From positions 18,282 through 82,281 of the forward strand of contig JAZSPM010000078.1 in the NCBI GenBank assembly GCA_045537455.1: a DNA stretch of 64,000 bases, in the 5' to 3' direction. The DNA is from Ornithomonoglobus_A sp045537455 (lineage in GTDB: Bacteria > Bacillota > Clostridia > UBA1381). The translations under genes were made by a program, and so were the position numbers. Numbering within the stretch: position 1 is the first letter of the stretch; each line of letters starts with the position of its first letter. Below are positions 7,663-16,578 of this stretch, piece after piece. The notes beneath the pieces are model-generated. The model had not been told where the DNA came from. It searched no databases and saw only the letters and a program-made list of their open reading frames with translations.

Positions 7663-9576
7663 TTAACAGCATCCCAAAATATGATAATAGTATACAGGTA
7701 TTGCACTCCATCCGTGACATAAGCTTCCTGCATTTCCAAAGTCCGAAGCACCCTTGATTGTTTCCCATACCGTTGTCGAACCTGCATCAAGCATTTTTTT
7801 ATATGTCTGTCTTATTTCCTCAAGTATTACAGGCTTATATTTTTCTTTGTTAATTTTCAGCAGTGCATCATATTTAAAAGGCTTCATGCTGAGCGAACAT
7901 TCAAGAAGCTCACCGCTTGCAAGCTTTTCACAGATTTGTTCTGACTGTTTTTCATCAGCAATCCCTAAAAGTACCGCAAAGCTGTTTGCAAGCTCCGTAG
8001 CCTCCTCCGAAGAATTCGATATAAAAAATACATTTTCTTTTTCATTATAAAATTTTTCACGTAGTTTTTGCGATATAGATTCTTCAAGGCTTTCATATTC
8101 ATTTTCTATTTCAAGCTTTTTACATATATAATCAAAAGATTCAAGCCCCAACAAGAAAATACAGTTAATTATAAAATCCGATTTTTCTATATTTTCACAA
8201 ACTCCGTCTGCATAAGGCGACCAATCATAAAAATTCCAATGATTTTTGCCCTCAAAGCTACAAACCAAGCCGTCTGACATATTATCGCAAAATGCTTTCA
8301 TTATTGTTCTGAGTTTTTCAAAAACCGACTCTGCTAATTTTAAGTCACCTGTATACTCAACAAACTCCCTGACTGCAAGTATGTAATACAACGAAAACGC
8401 AGGAATGGTCAAATCCTCACCACTCGGGAAACAAATTGACAGCAATTCATCAGTACGGTTATCCTTACTCATCAGATAAAGATTTGCTCTTGCATAGTCT
8501 GTATTTCCGTCTTCAAAAGCATAATATCCCGATAAAATCTGATTCCTTGAATCATACGCATACATACACTGTTCACGCCATGGACAATCGACATAATGCT
8601 CCATCATACACAGCTTTAGTGTGTTTACACAAATATCATATATTTCTTTATCAAGCTTATTTTCTATATTCACCGTTTTTTCTTTCGTCGGATAAACAAA
8701 AGGCAAAAGCCCAATATATTCTATCGTTATATCATCTTCACATTCAATTTCAATGTACCTACAGGCTAATCTTAACATATAATTTGCGTATATATTTTTA
8801 CCTGATTTTGCAACGTAGTCAAAGCTGAAATCTCTGCCATCAATTTTTCTTTTTACATGATTGTTATCAAGACACTCACCGTACGAAACATTTATTTTCT
8901 GTTCTTTTTTTGAATTAATTGAAAAAGAACAAAGTCCTACTACTTCTTTACCCAAATCTATAATATAACGATTATCTGTTTTTAAAATCACTTCCCCTTT
9001 ATTAAGCTTATTAATTGAATGTTTTAAAATCGGTCTTTTATAAAATTCTCTTTTCTCCTGAATAATAACAGACTCTGAAAAACCGTCAAGCTCACCTTTT
9101 AACCACTCATCCTCTTTCGTTGAATCATACGTAAAGCTATAGCCTAACTGTGGGCTGATCTTCTTTTTACTTCCGCTAAGATACGCAATACTTTTTCTTG
9201 AAAGTGTTTTATTATTACTTTCACAGACAATCCCGTTATTATCAAAAATTTCGTATATGAGTCCGGGCGAAGGTGTCAAGTATCTCATGCCTGATTTACC
9301 AAAATACCAAACCAATACAGATACTGTATTTTCGCCTTGTTTTAAATACTCTGTAATATCAATATTATCATAAACCTTATAATATTCAAAATCCGCATAT
9401 TGATTTGACGAAACATACTTGCCATTTACAAAAAGCGTATAATCTCCGCAAACGGAAATCCTGATATTTACTTTTCCGTTTTCATATTTCAATGTATCAC
9501 AAAACTCACAATATTCGTTCTCGTTAAATGATTTATCATTCCATATCCATTGTGCATTCTCAAATACTTTATCCAT
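7663..9576 (-). CDS. GH78-type alpha-L-rhamnosidase-like glycoside hydrolase
   Basis: The 637-residue protein has N-terminal beta-sandwich domains (about 1-300) and an (alpha/alpha)6 barrel after them. The motif DCPWREQ (Asp330, Glu335) with Asp342 twelve residues after Asp330 follows the spacing of catalytic residues in GH78 enzymes that hydrolyse terminal alpha-L-rhamnose. A C-terminal stretch with TTVWE and SLCHGWSA is also typical. No signal peptide is visible, so it acts in the cytoplasm on imported rhamnosides, by inference. Start has GGAGGG at 6 bases. It is a monocistronic gene with its own promoter and terminator. Substrate could differ within the family. Confidence 0.8.
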   Translation of the reverse strand: MDKVFENAQWIWNDKSFNENEYCEFCDTLKYENGKVNIRISVCGDYTLFVNGKYVSSNQYADFEYYKVYDNIDITEYLKQGENTVSVLVWYFGKSGMRYLTPSPGLIYEIFDNNGIVCESNNKTLSRKSIAYLSGSKKKISPQLGYSFTYDSTKEDEWLKGELDGFSESVIIQEKREFYKRPILKHSINKLNKGEVILKTDNRYIIDLGKEVVGLCSFSINSKKEQKINVSYGECLDNNHVKRKIDGRDFSFDYVAKSGKNIYANYMLRLACRYIEIECEDDITIEYIGLLPFVYPTKEKTVNIENKLDKEIYDICVNTLKLCMMEHYVDCPWREQCMYAYDSRNQILSGYYAFEDGNTDYARANLYLMSKDNRTDELLSICFPSGEDLTIPAFSLYYILAVREFVEYTGDLKLAESVFEKLRTIMKAFCDNMSDGLVCSFEGKNHWNFYDWSPYADGVCENIEKSDFIINCIFLLGLESFDYICKKLEIENEYESLEESISQKLREKFYNEKENVFFISNSSEEATELANSFAVLLGIADEKQSEQICEKLASGELLECSLSMKPFKYDALLKINKEKYKPVILEEIRQTYKKMLDAGSTTVWETIKGASDFGNAGSLCHGWSAIPVYYYHILGCC

Positions 9577-9611
9577 TAGTTACCCTCCACAAGTAATATT
9601 TTGTATTTCTA

Positions 9612-9639
9612 ATTATATCATATAAACAAAAAAATGCAA
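9612..9639 (-). promoter_or_regulatory. Promoter of the GH78-type gene
   Basis: Minus-strand TTGCAT, 16-base spacer, TATAAT. Confidence 0.7.
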
Positions 9640-9655
9640 TACTTTTAAAAAAATA

Positions 9656-9683
9656 ACAGCACACAGATTTTTCTGTGTGCCGT
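9656..9683 (-). terminator. Terminator after guaB
   Basis: ACGGCACACAG pairs with CTGTGTGCTGT (11 bp, one G-U) on the minus strand and is followed by TATTTTTTT. Confidence 0.9.
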
Positions 9684-9690
9684 TTGATTT

Positions 9691-11148
9691 TTAACCTTGT
9701 GTATAGTTTGGAGCTTCCTTCGTTATGTATATATCGTGAGGATGGCTCTCCTTTAAACCTGCTGTTGAAATTCTTATAAACTTACCGTTTTCTTTAAGCT
9801 CAGGTATTGTTCTTGTTCCGCAGTAACCCATACCGCTTCTCAAACCACCAAGCATCTGGAATACTGTATCTGACAATGGGCCCTTGTAAGGAACTCGTCC
9901 TTCAACACCTTCAGGAACAAGCTTCTTTGAACCCGTCTGGAAGTATCTGTCCTTTGAGCCCTTTTCCATAGCCGCAAGAGAACCCATACCTCTGTATACC
10001 TTAAAGCGTCTGCCCTGATAAATTTCAAAGTCGCCGGGGCTTTCGTCACAGCCCGCAAATAAGCTTCCCATCATACATACATCTGCACCTGCCGCAATAG
10101 CCTTTGTAATATCACCTGAATACTTAATGCCGCCGTCTGCGATAACAGGTATACCGTATTTCTTTGCAACCTGTGATACATCATAAACAGCTGTAATCTG
10201 AGGTGCACCGATACCTGCAACAACTCTTGTTGTACAGATTGAGCCCGGTCCTATACCAACCTTCAAGCAGTCTGCACCTGCGTCAATAAGAGCCTGAGCA
10301 GCTTCAGCAGTAGCTATATTACCTGCAATTACAGGAATATCAGGGAATGCTGCCTTGATTTCCTTAACCTTTTCAATTATATTCTTTGAATGACCGTGAG
10401 CACTGTCAAGTGCAAGAACATCCGCACCTGCTTCAATAACAGCCTTCACTCTGTCAAGTGCATCAGCAGTAACACCAATAGCCGCACCAACAAGAAGTCT
10501 GCCGTTTTCATCTCTTGCCGAATTAGGATACTGAATAGCCTTTTCTATATCCTTAATTGTAATAAGGCCTTTCAAATGCATATCCTTGTCAACTATAGGA
10601 AGCTTTTCAATCTTATGCTTTGATAAAATCTGCTGTGCTTCATCAAGGGTTGTACCCTCAGGTGCTGTAACAAGATTTTCAGAGGTCATTGATTCCTTGA
10701 TTTTCTTTGTGAAATCAGTTTCAAATCTCAAATCTCTGTTTGTTATAATACCAATTAATTTATTATTATCATCACAGATAGGAACACCACTTATACGGTA
10801 ACGTCCCATAAGGTCATCTGCATCTTTTAATGTATGCTCCTGAGAAAGTGAGAACGGATTTGCGATAACTCCGTTTTCGCTTCTTTTTACCTTATCAATC
10901 TCGGCTGCCTGTTCCTCAATAGTCATATTCTTATGAACAATTCCAATACCGCCTTCACGTGCTATGGCAATAGCCATTGCCGCTTCTGTAACAGTATCCA
11001 TTGCCGAACTCATAATCGGAATATTCAGCTTGATTGTTTTTGTAAGATTAGTTGAAAGGTCTACCTCATTCGGTGTAAAATCCGACGCCTGCGGTAACAG
11101 CAATACGTCATCAAATGTCAGTCCTTCTTTTGCAAACTTTTCTGTCAT
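9691..11148 (-). CDS. guaB: Inosine-5'-monophosphate dehydrogenase
   Basis: A 485-residue enzyme converting IMP to XMP with NAD+, the committed step of GMP synthesis. The catalytic cysteine is in GIGPGSICTTRVVAG, the mobile-flap residues are in the YRGMGSLAAME region, and a CBS-domain pair interrupts the barrel at about residues 95-205. The ribosome site AGGAGG lies 7 bases before the ATG. It stands alone with its own promoter and terminator. No purine riboswitch is seen in its leader. Confidence 0.97.
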   Translation of the reverse strand: MTEKFAKEGLTFDDVLLLPQASDFTPNEVDLSTNLTKTIKLNIPIMSSAMDTVTEAAMAIAIAREGGIGIVHKNMTIEEQAAEIDKVKRSENGVIANPFSLSQEHTLKDADDLMGRYRISGVPICDDNNKLIGIITNRDLRFETDFTKKIKESMTSENLVTAPEGTTLDEAQQILSKHKIEKLPIVDKDMHLKGLITIKDIEKAIQYPNSARDENGRLLVGAAIGVTADALDRVKAVIEAGADVLALDSAHGHSKNIIEKVKEIKAAFPDIPVIAGNIATAEAAQALIDAGADCLKVGIGPGSICTTRVVAGIGAPQITAVYDVSQVAKKYGIPVIADGGIKYSGDITKAIAAGADVCMMGSLFAGCDESPGDFEIYQGRRFKVYRGMGSLAAMEKGSKDRYFQTGSKKLVPEGVEGRVPYKGPLSDTVFQMLGGLRSGMGYCGTRTIPELKENGKFIRISTAGLKESHPHDIYITKEAPNYTQG

Positions 11149-11196
11149 AGTTGCTCCTCCTATCTATGAATTGATTTTTTATTTGTATTAAATTAT

Positions 11197-11225
11197 ATTG
11201 TACCAAATTTCGAGGATTTTTGCAA
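11197..11225 (-). promoter_or_regulatory. Promoter of guaB
   Basis: Minus-strand TTGCAA, 17-base spacer, TACAAT; a second TATAAT lies 5 bases further on. Confidence 0.7.
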
Positions 11226-11260
11226 GTGTTTTTTTTGATTTTTTTCAGGAATATTTTTAT

Positions 11261-12220
11261 TTATAATACTTGATTAATATATTCTCTTAAAATATGCTCC
11301 ATTGTAGCATAATCACTAATTGTAAAAACCTCGCTTTTTAATTTTGAAGCATCCGGTAAGCCCTTTATATACCATGCAATATGCTTTCTTGCTTCCTTAA
11401 TTCCTCTGCTTTCTCCCTTGTCATCGGTAAGCATTTTAATATGCTCAAGGCACTGTGTAAGCTTTTCTGCAGGAGACGGTTCCGTTAATACCGTTCCTGT
11501 TTCAAGAAGCTCATGTATCTGTTTAAAAATAAATGGATTCCCTTGTGCACCACGTGCCACCATAACAGCATCACAGCCGGTATATTCTATCATTTTTAAT
11601 GCATCCTCTGCACACCATATATCGCCGTTTCCGATAACAGGAACTTTTACGGTATTTTTTATATCGGCTATTATATCCCAGTCCGCTTTGCCGCTATAGT
11701 ATTCCTCTCTTGTTCTTCCATGAACGGCAATCGCCGCAGCTCCGTTTGCCTCAAGAATTCTCGCACACTCAACTGCATTTACGCTGTCCTTAGTCCACCC
11801 CTTACGTATTTTTGCCGTTATGGGAACAGGCGAAGCATCTGATACCGCACGCATAATTTTACCCATAAGCTCAGGTGTTTTCATTAACGCACTTCCGTCT
11901 CCGTTACCGGCAATCTTAGGTGCAGGACAGCCCATATTTATATCTATCAGCTCACATCCGCTCTCAAGAACCTGTGGAACAACCTCCGCCATTATATCAG
12001 GCTCACTGCCGAAAATCTGAACAGCACACGGAGAACCGTCAGTCTCCATAAGCTCGTGTGTTTTTTTATCCTTATAGTGTAATCCCTTGGCACTTACCAT
12101 TTCAGTATAAGTTAAATCAGCACCCCATTTGCGGCAGATTTTCCTGTATGGCAAATCCGTAACTCCTGCCATCGGTGCAAGAAAAACACGACCTTCTATT
12201 TCTAAGTTTCCTATTTTCAT
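11261..12220 (-). CDS. dus: tRNA-dihydrouridine synthase (DusB-like)
   Basis: A 319-residue FMN enzyme that reduces uridines in the tRNA D-loop. The start LEIEGRVFLAPMAGVTDLPY and the motif INMGCPAPKIAGNGDGSALM, which holds the catalytic Cys, mark the Dus family, and VHGRTREEYYSGKADW is the FMN/tRNA-contact region. It is the last gene of a minus-strand run with a small membrane protein, an esterase and a FAH-family gene; its start is 1 base after the upstream stop. The B subtype is the common Firmicute form but is not certain. Confidence 0.93.
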   Translation of the reverse strand: MKIGNLEIEGRVFLAPMAGVTDLPYRKICRKWGADLTYTEMVSAKGLHYKDKKTHELMETDGSPCAVQIFGSEPDIMAEVVPQVLESGCELIDINMGCPAPKIAGNGDGSALMKTPELMGKIMRAVSDASPVPITAKIRKGWTKDSVNAVECARILEANGAAAIAVHGRTREEYYSGKADWDIIADIKNTVKVPVIGNGDIWCAEDALKMIEYTGCDAVMVARGAQGNPFIFKQIHELLETGTVLTEPSPAEKLTQCLEHIKMLTDDKGESRGIKEARKHIAWYIKGLPDASKLKSEVFTISDYATMEHILREYINQVL

Positions 12221-12221
12221 G

Positions 12222-12554
12222 TCAAATTCCCATCATTAATACGCAAAATCTTAATATCGCAATCACAATTATTCCTAAATTAGCATAAAAAAGCGTATAA
12301 ATATATGCATTATTTACAGGCTCATCCTCTTCTTTGTTTTCAAAGGTATTCCTCAGCATTTTCACAACAAGCAATGCACCGCCGCATATTACGGCAGGAG
12401 CAATAAATAATCCCATAAGTGAGCCTTGCTGTGTATATGATGAAACAAATTGCATTATTATAATAAAATATGCAATACCGCAAATCAGTGCATATATAAG
12501 CCTCGGTACAGGCTTTTGAAGCATATCAATGATTAACTGATTAATTTTTTTCAT
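12222..12554 (-). CDS. Small membrane protein of unknown function
   Basis: A 110-residue protein with three likely membrane helices (about 18-37, 46-65 and 86-107) and a charged loop KNEEDE-like segment between the second and third (residues 72-79). I do not recognise a family. It is tightly placed between the SGNH hydrolase and dus genes, so it is translated from the same message. Confidence 0.65.
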   Translation of the reverse strand: MKKINQLIIDMLQKPVPRLIYALICGIAYFIIIMQFVSSYTQQGSLMGLFIAPAVICGGALLVVKMLRNTFENKEEDEPVNNAYIYTLFYANLGIIVIAILRFCVLMMGI

Positions 12555-12571
12555 TCTTTGTTCTCCGATAC

Positions 12572-13540
12572 TTATAATATCTTTTTCAGCTCCTCTGTCA
12601 GATGCTCTGAAACAATTTTATGTCCGTCACGAAGCGGATGAAGAGGTTCTTCCGGAATCCATCCGGTTGAATTAATAAAGTACACATTATCATTATTTTC
12701 TCTATTGAACTCTTCAACCAAAGCCTTTAATTCCTCAGGGAACGCTCCGCAAAACGCACTTAATACCACAATTTTAGACTCCGGGTTTCTCTCACGCACA
12801 AGTGCTAAAAGCGTTTTATATTCAGCAATATATTTTTCAGCTCCTGCTCCTCTGTCATTTGCACCGTGATTTATAACAATCAAATCTGAGCCCTGTATTT
12901 TTGCAGGTGAACCATCAAAATTATACGGATATGACTCACTTGCTTTAGGAACAGAACCACAGCCGGGTTTTGTTGCACCAACAGCACCATAACCCATAAT
13001 AACAGGCTTCATTCCTAAATTCATTGCTGTCAGATACGCATAAGTAGCTGTCGAATCATCTTGATTAGGACGATTGAACTGACTAAACTGATTAAACTGA
13101 TAAAATTCATCAATAAGTACGCCTTCTGTGATTGAGTCACCTATAAATTCAATTATTTTTCTGTTATCCTCAGGTAACTCTGCCACTCCGTCAACCTCTG
13201 CACCCTTGAAAGCAATTTTACCTATTAACGGGGCATACCATCTATGCTGAATTTCAACAGCACTCTTGTAAATCACCTTTATAACATGATCACCGTCATT
13301 CGGTGCTTCAATTCTTAAAACATGGTCTATAGGCACTTCAATCTTGACACCATCATCGACTGTTATCCATAAATGCGGATATGGTTGCATATTCATATCC
13401 ATATTGAAATGAAGCACTGCCGCACTTCCCGAATACGCAATTTCAATCATTCCTCCGGGAGCTGTCGTAACAGCTGTATTTCCCGTAACATCCCATCTTC
13501 CCGTAAATCTTACTGATTTGTCATTTATTCCTATAAACAT
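12572..13540 (-). CDS. SGNH/GDSL-family esterase, CE2-like architecture
   Basis: The 322-residue protein has an N-terminal beta-sandwich (about 1-115) followed by an SGNH hydrolase domain. Block I is IEFIGDSITEG with the nucleophile Ser, the Gly block is GYGAVGA, block III is INHGANDRG, and block V is DGHKI with the catalytic Asp and His. This layout is like carbohydrate esterase family 2 deacetylases. No signal peptide is seen, so it may remove acyl groups from imported sugars. A short tandem repeat encoding QFNQFSQFN sits just after the nucleophile loop. It is in an operon with the FAH-family gene (19 bases upstream). Confidence 0.78.
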   Translation of the reverse strand: MFIGINDKSVRFTGRWDVTGNTAVTTAPGGMIEIAYSGSAAVLHFNMDMNMQPYPHLWITVDDGVKIEVPIDHVLRIEAPNDGDHVIKVIYKSAVEIQHRWYAPLIGKIAFKGAEVDGVAELPEDNRKIIEFIGDSITEGVLIDEFYQFNQFSQFNRPNQDDSTATYAYLTAMNLGMKPVIMGYGAVGATKPGCGSVPKASESYPYNFDGSPAKIQGSDLIVINHGANDRGAGAEKYIAEYKTLLALVRERNPESKIVVLSAFCGAFPEELKALVEEFNRENNDNVYFINSTGWIPEEPLHPLRDGHKIVSEHLTEELKKIL

Positions 13541-13559
13541 AACATATTCTCCTTTGATA

Positions 13560-14387
13560 TTATTTGATTTCGTTTTCTATAAAGCCAATGCCTTCAATTT
13601 CACATCTTACAACATCGCCTTTTTTCAGGAACTTCGGTGGATTAAAGCCCATACCCACACCTGCCGGTGTTCCTGTCGATATAACAGTTCCTGCCTTTAA
13701 GGTCATACCCTGTGACAACTCATGAATTATATGGTCAATACCAAATACAAGTAATTCCGTATTACTGTTTTGTCTCAGTTCTCCGTTAACGTAGCTTTTT
13801 ATATTAAGCTTTGGAGGGTTTTCAAATTCATCAGCAGTTACAATACACGGTCCCATAGGCGTAAAACCGTCAAGACTCTTTCCAAAGTACCACTGATGAT
13901 GATTAGTTTGAACATTCCTCGCACTGACATCATTGATTATTGTATATCCGAACACGTAATCAAACGCATCCTCAATACTTACGTTCTTTGCATCCTTTCC
14001 TATTATAAACGCAAGCTCTACCTCGTAATCAAGACTGTCCACAATATTTTCATGCATCGGAATTACTCCTGTTGGTGCGTTCATTTCATTAACACGCTTT
14101 GAAAAATAAGCGGCATATTCACGTTTACGCTCAAAAGCCTCCTTCTTAAATCTTGCCGACTCTTCCGCATGATCCATATAATTTATCCCAAGACATATAA
14201 CATCCTGTTCAGGAACCGGTATCGGTGCAATAATTTCAGGATTTTTTATTTCGCTCCCTTGACGAATTTTTGCTCCGCTTTTTATAAGCTCATTCATGCT
14301 CTGTACATTTTCAATTTCAAAAAATGTTCCGTCTTTTTCAACTGCAACAACGTTTTTGCCGTTATTTATACAAGTATATAATCTCAT
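13560..14387 (-). CDS. Fumarylacetoacetate hydrolase family protein
   Basis: The 275-residue protein is an FAH-superfamily enzyme, a fold that cleaves or decarboxylates 2-keto acids with a divalent metal. The metal-binding acidic residues are visible in DSLDYEVELAFIIGKDA, and the C-terminal STGTPAGVGMGFNPPKFLK segment is the family signature. Relatives act on 2-keto-3-deoxy sugar acids or aromatic breakdown products; next to an esterase and near a rhamnosidase-like gene, sugar-acid metabolism is a reasonable inference. The ribosome site AGGAG lies 8 bases before the ATG. Confidence 0.85.
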   Translation of the reverse strand: MRLYTCINNGKNVVAVEKDGTFFEIENVQSMNELIKSGAKIRQGSEIKNPEIIAPIPVPEQDVICLGINYMDHAEESARFKKEAFERKREYAAYFSKRVNEMNAPTGVIPMHENIVDSLDYEVELAFIIGKDAKNVSIEDAFDYVFGYTIINDVSARNVQTNHHQWYFGKSLDGFTPMGPCIVTADEFENPPKLNIKSYVNGELRQNSNTELLVFGIDHIIHELSQGMTLKAGTVISTGTPAGVGMGFNPPKFLKKGDVVRCEIEGIGFIENEIK

Positions 14388-14418
14388 CGCTTTTCTCCTG
14401 TTTTTTTGAATACAAATA

Positions 14419-14440
14419 CAGGCGCCCGAAAGGACGCCTG
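14419..14440 (-). terminator. Terminator after ftsZ
   Basis: Nine-bp stem CAGGCGTCC / GGGCGCCTG with a TTTC loop on the minus strand, followed by a moderately T-rich tract. Confidence 0.8.
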
Positions 14441-14451
14441 CAAATTATCAA

Positions 14452-15630
14452 TTATTTACCCGGCTTAAAAAATGATGGTACATCAATATTGTTCATTCCC
14501 GGCTTTAACTTTCTTGAGAAAATTGAATCTTCCTCATCAAGTGATGATGAAAAGCTTGACGGTGCTCTTCTCTCTGTTTTTGGAGCTGATGATACATCAG
14601 GAGCTGAGAATTTAGGTGTGCTTCTCTTGAACTCGTCCATTATGCTTTCCTTTTTGCGTGAATTTCCTCCGTTCAGACCTGTAGCAATAAGAGTAACCTT
14701 AATTTCATCCTTAAGGCTCTCATCCATAGCTGTACCAACAATGATATTAGCTTCTTCTGATACCATTTCACGTACAAGACCTGAAACCTCACCCATATCA
14801 ACAAGCGAGAATTCACTGCCGCCTGTGATGTTAAGTAATACATTTGAAGCACCCTCGATGCTTGTCTCAAGTAACGGACTCTCAATAGCTGCACGAACAG
14901 CATCCTGAGCTGCACTTTCGCCCTTACCGATACCGATACCCATATGAGCAACGCCGCTGTCCTTCATGATTGTCTTAACGTCTGCAAAGTCACAGTTCAT
15001 GATACCCTTCTGAGTAATTACCTCGATAATACCCTGAACACCCTGACGAAGAATATCATCTGCAAGCTTGAATGAATCATTGATTGTAACCTTTTTGTCT
15101 GCAATCTTCAAAAGCAAATCATTAGGAATTGTAACTATAGCATCAACTCTTTCAGCAAGCTGCTTTATTCCCTCTTCTGCGTTTCTCATTCTCTGAGGGC
15201 CTTCAAAGAAGAACGGCTTTGTAACAACAGCAACAGTAAGTACACCAAGCGATTTTGCCGCCTCAGCAATAATAGGAGCAGCACCTGTTCCTGTTCCGCC
15301 TCCCATACCTGCTGTTACGAATACCATCTCTGAATCCTTAACAATATTCTTTATCTCATCCTTTGTTTCTTCAGCTGCCTGTCTGCCGATTTCAGGCTTT
15401 GCACCTGCACCAAGACCATTTGTCAGCTTTGTTCCTATCTGAAGTACTGTCGGAGCCTTTACACTTGACAGTTGCTGTGCATCAGTATTAACGCAGATAA
15501 ACTCTGCTTTTGTTACACCTGCTTCAATCATTCTGTCAACAGCATTGTTACCGCCGCCGCCAACACCGATTACTTTAATTCTTGCGCCGTCAATTGTGTT
15601 GTTCTCTTCTAAATCTATAGGCATATTCAT
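14452..15630 (-). CDS. ftsZ: Cell division protein FtsZ
   Basis: A 392-residue tubulin-like GTPase that forms the Z ring. The GTP signature GGGTGTGAAPIIAEAAK and the T7 loop (NCDFADVKTIM) with its catalytic Asp are present. A variable Ser-rich linker (about 325-375) leads to the C-terminal peptide NNIDVPSFFKPGK that docks to FtsA or SepF. It is the last gene of the murA-ftsQ-ftsZ run but also has its own promoter and leader. GGAGGATATATAA precedes the ATG. Confidence 0.97.
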   Translation of the reverse strand: MNMPIDLEENNTIDGARIKVIGVGGGGNNAVDRMIEAGVTKAEFICVNTDAQQLSSVKAPTVLQIGTKLTNGLGAGAKPEIGRQAAEETKDEIKNIVKDSEMVFVTAGMGGGTGTGAAPIIAEAAKSLGVLTVAVVTKPFFFEGPQRMRNAEEGIKQLAERVDAIVTIPNDLLLKIADKKVTINDSFKLADDILRQGVQGIIEVITQKGIMNCDFADVKTIMKDSGVAHMGIGIGKGESAAQDAVRAAIESPLLETSIEGASNVLLNITGGSEFSLVDMGEVSGLVREMVSEEANIIVGTAMDESLKDEIKVTLIATGLNGGNSRKKESIMDEFKRSTPKFSAPDVSSAPKTERRAPSSFSSSLDEEDSIFSRKLKPGMNNIDVPSFFKPGK

Positions 15631-15659
15631 TTATATATCCTCCTTCGTGGTTTTAAGAC

Positions 15660-15677
15660 CCCTCGAGCCTATGAGGG
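15660..15677 (-). other. Short hairpin in the ftsZ leader
   Basis: CCCTC pairs with GAGGG around an 8-base loop in the 5' untranslated region between the ftsZ promoter and its ribosome site. Confidence 0.4.
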
Positions 15678-15698
15678 CATTATTTTACATATATTATT

Positions 15699-15727
15699 AT
15701 TTTACTATGTTTTTTACATTAATTCAA
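15699..15727 (-). promoter_or_regulatory. Promoter of ftsZ
   Basis: Minus-strand TTGAAT, 17-base spacer, TAAAAT, in the 177-base gap between ftsQ and ftsZ. Confidence 0.65.
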
Positions 15728-15807
15728 TAGTTTTTTAAAAACATTTTTAAAAATTTATGAAAAATATTCAGTGTTTTTTTAGGAATATTACACAAATTTA
15801 TTCATTT

Positions 15808-16569
15808 TTACGGATTATGAATGGCTTTTTCAGGATTTGAAAGGTCAAGAGTGCCTCTTGCATCACTCTTTATTGAGCCACTTGTCATGACTGCTTTAAA
15901 CATTCTGAGCTTTTTATCAAGCTCTAATATACTTCCGCAATAAACGTCAAGTGTACCTCCGTAGTTAAACTTCAAATCAGTAATACTTGTTAAATCGAAA
16001 TACAACACTCCCGAAAGCTGTTCTATATCCGCCATGGTTTTCAAAAATACCACTAACGCTTCTACCTTTTCAGCTTCCTTTGACGACAAATACCTTCCCA
16101 CTTCATAATCAGAAAAATCAATTCCTCTTACAAGCGGAACTCCATTCAATGAAAAAGTATTTGAATCGTCAAGAACCTTTAAGTCAGAATTCATTATAAC
16201 CTGCTTACCGTCAACCTCAAAATATGCAGCTATGTCACATTCCTTTATGTTCACATACAAGGTAGGAGGTATCAGCGCCTTGCTGACCTCCACCTCTTCT
16301 ATGTAAGCAATACTTTTTAATCTTTTTTCTACCGTCGAGTTCCATGTTGAAAACAAATTCTTTCCTACAACATCTCCGATACATTCATTTATCTGTTCCA
16401 ATGAAACAACTAAATTTCCTGATACTGAAATATTTTTAATATTAAATAACGGCGTAACAAACATAATCAGTATAATAAGAATCACCGATATACCAAATAT
16501 AACAGCCGCTCTTATCCGCTGCATTCTCAGCCGCCTTTTTCTCTGACTCGCTCTGTATTCTCTATCCAT
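15808..16569 (-). CDS. ftsQ: Cell division protein FtsQ/DivIB
   Basis: A 253-residue bitopic membrane protein: a basic cytoplasmic N-terminus (YRASQRKRRLRMQRIR), one membrane helix (about 22-44), then a POTRA domain beginning IKNISVSGNLVVSLEQI and an FtsQ-type beta domain. With FtsL and FtsB it forms the complex that activates FtsW and the septal PBP. It lies 9 bases after murA. Sequence identity in this family is always weak, so the call rests on topology, POTRA pattern and gene order. Confidence 0.88.
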   Translation of the reverse strand: MDREYRASQRKRRLRMQRIRAAVIFGISVILIILIMFVTPLFNIKNISVSGNLVVSLEQINECIGDVVGKNLFSTWNSTVEKRLKSIAYIEEVEVSKALIPPTLYVNIKECDIAAYFEVDGKQVIMNSDLKVLDDSNTFSLNGVPLVRGIDFSDYEVGRYLSSKEAEKVEALVVFLKTMADIEQLSGVLYFDLTSITDLKFNYGGTLDVYCGSILELDKKLRMFKAVMTSGSIKSDARGTLDLSNPEKAIHNP

Positions 16570-16578
16570 GATATTTTA

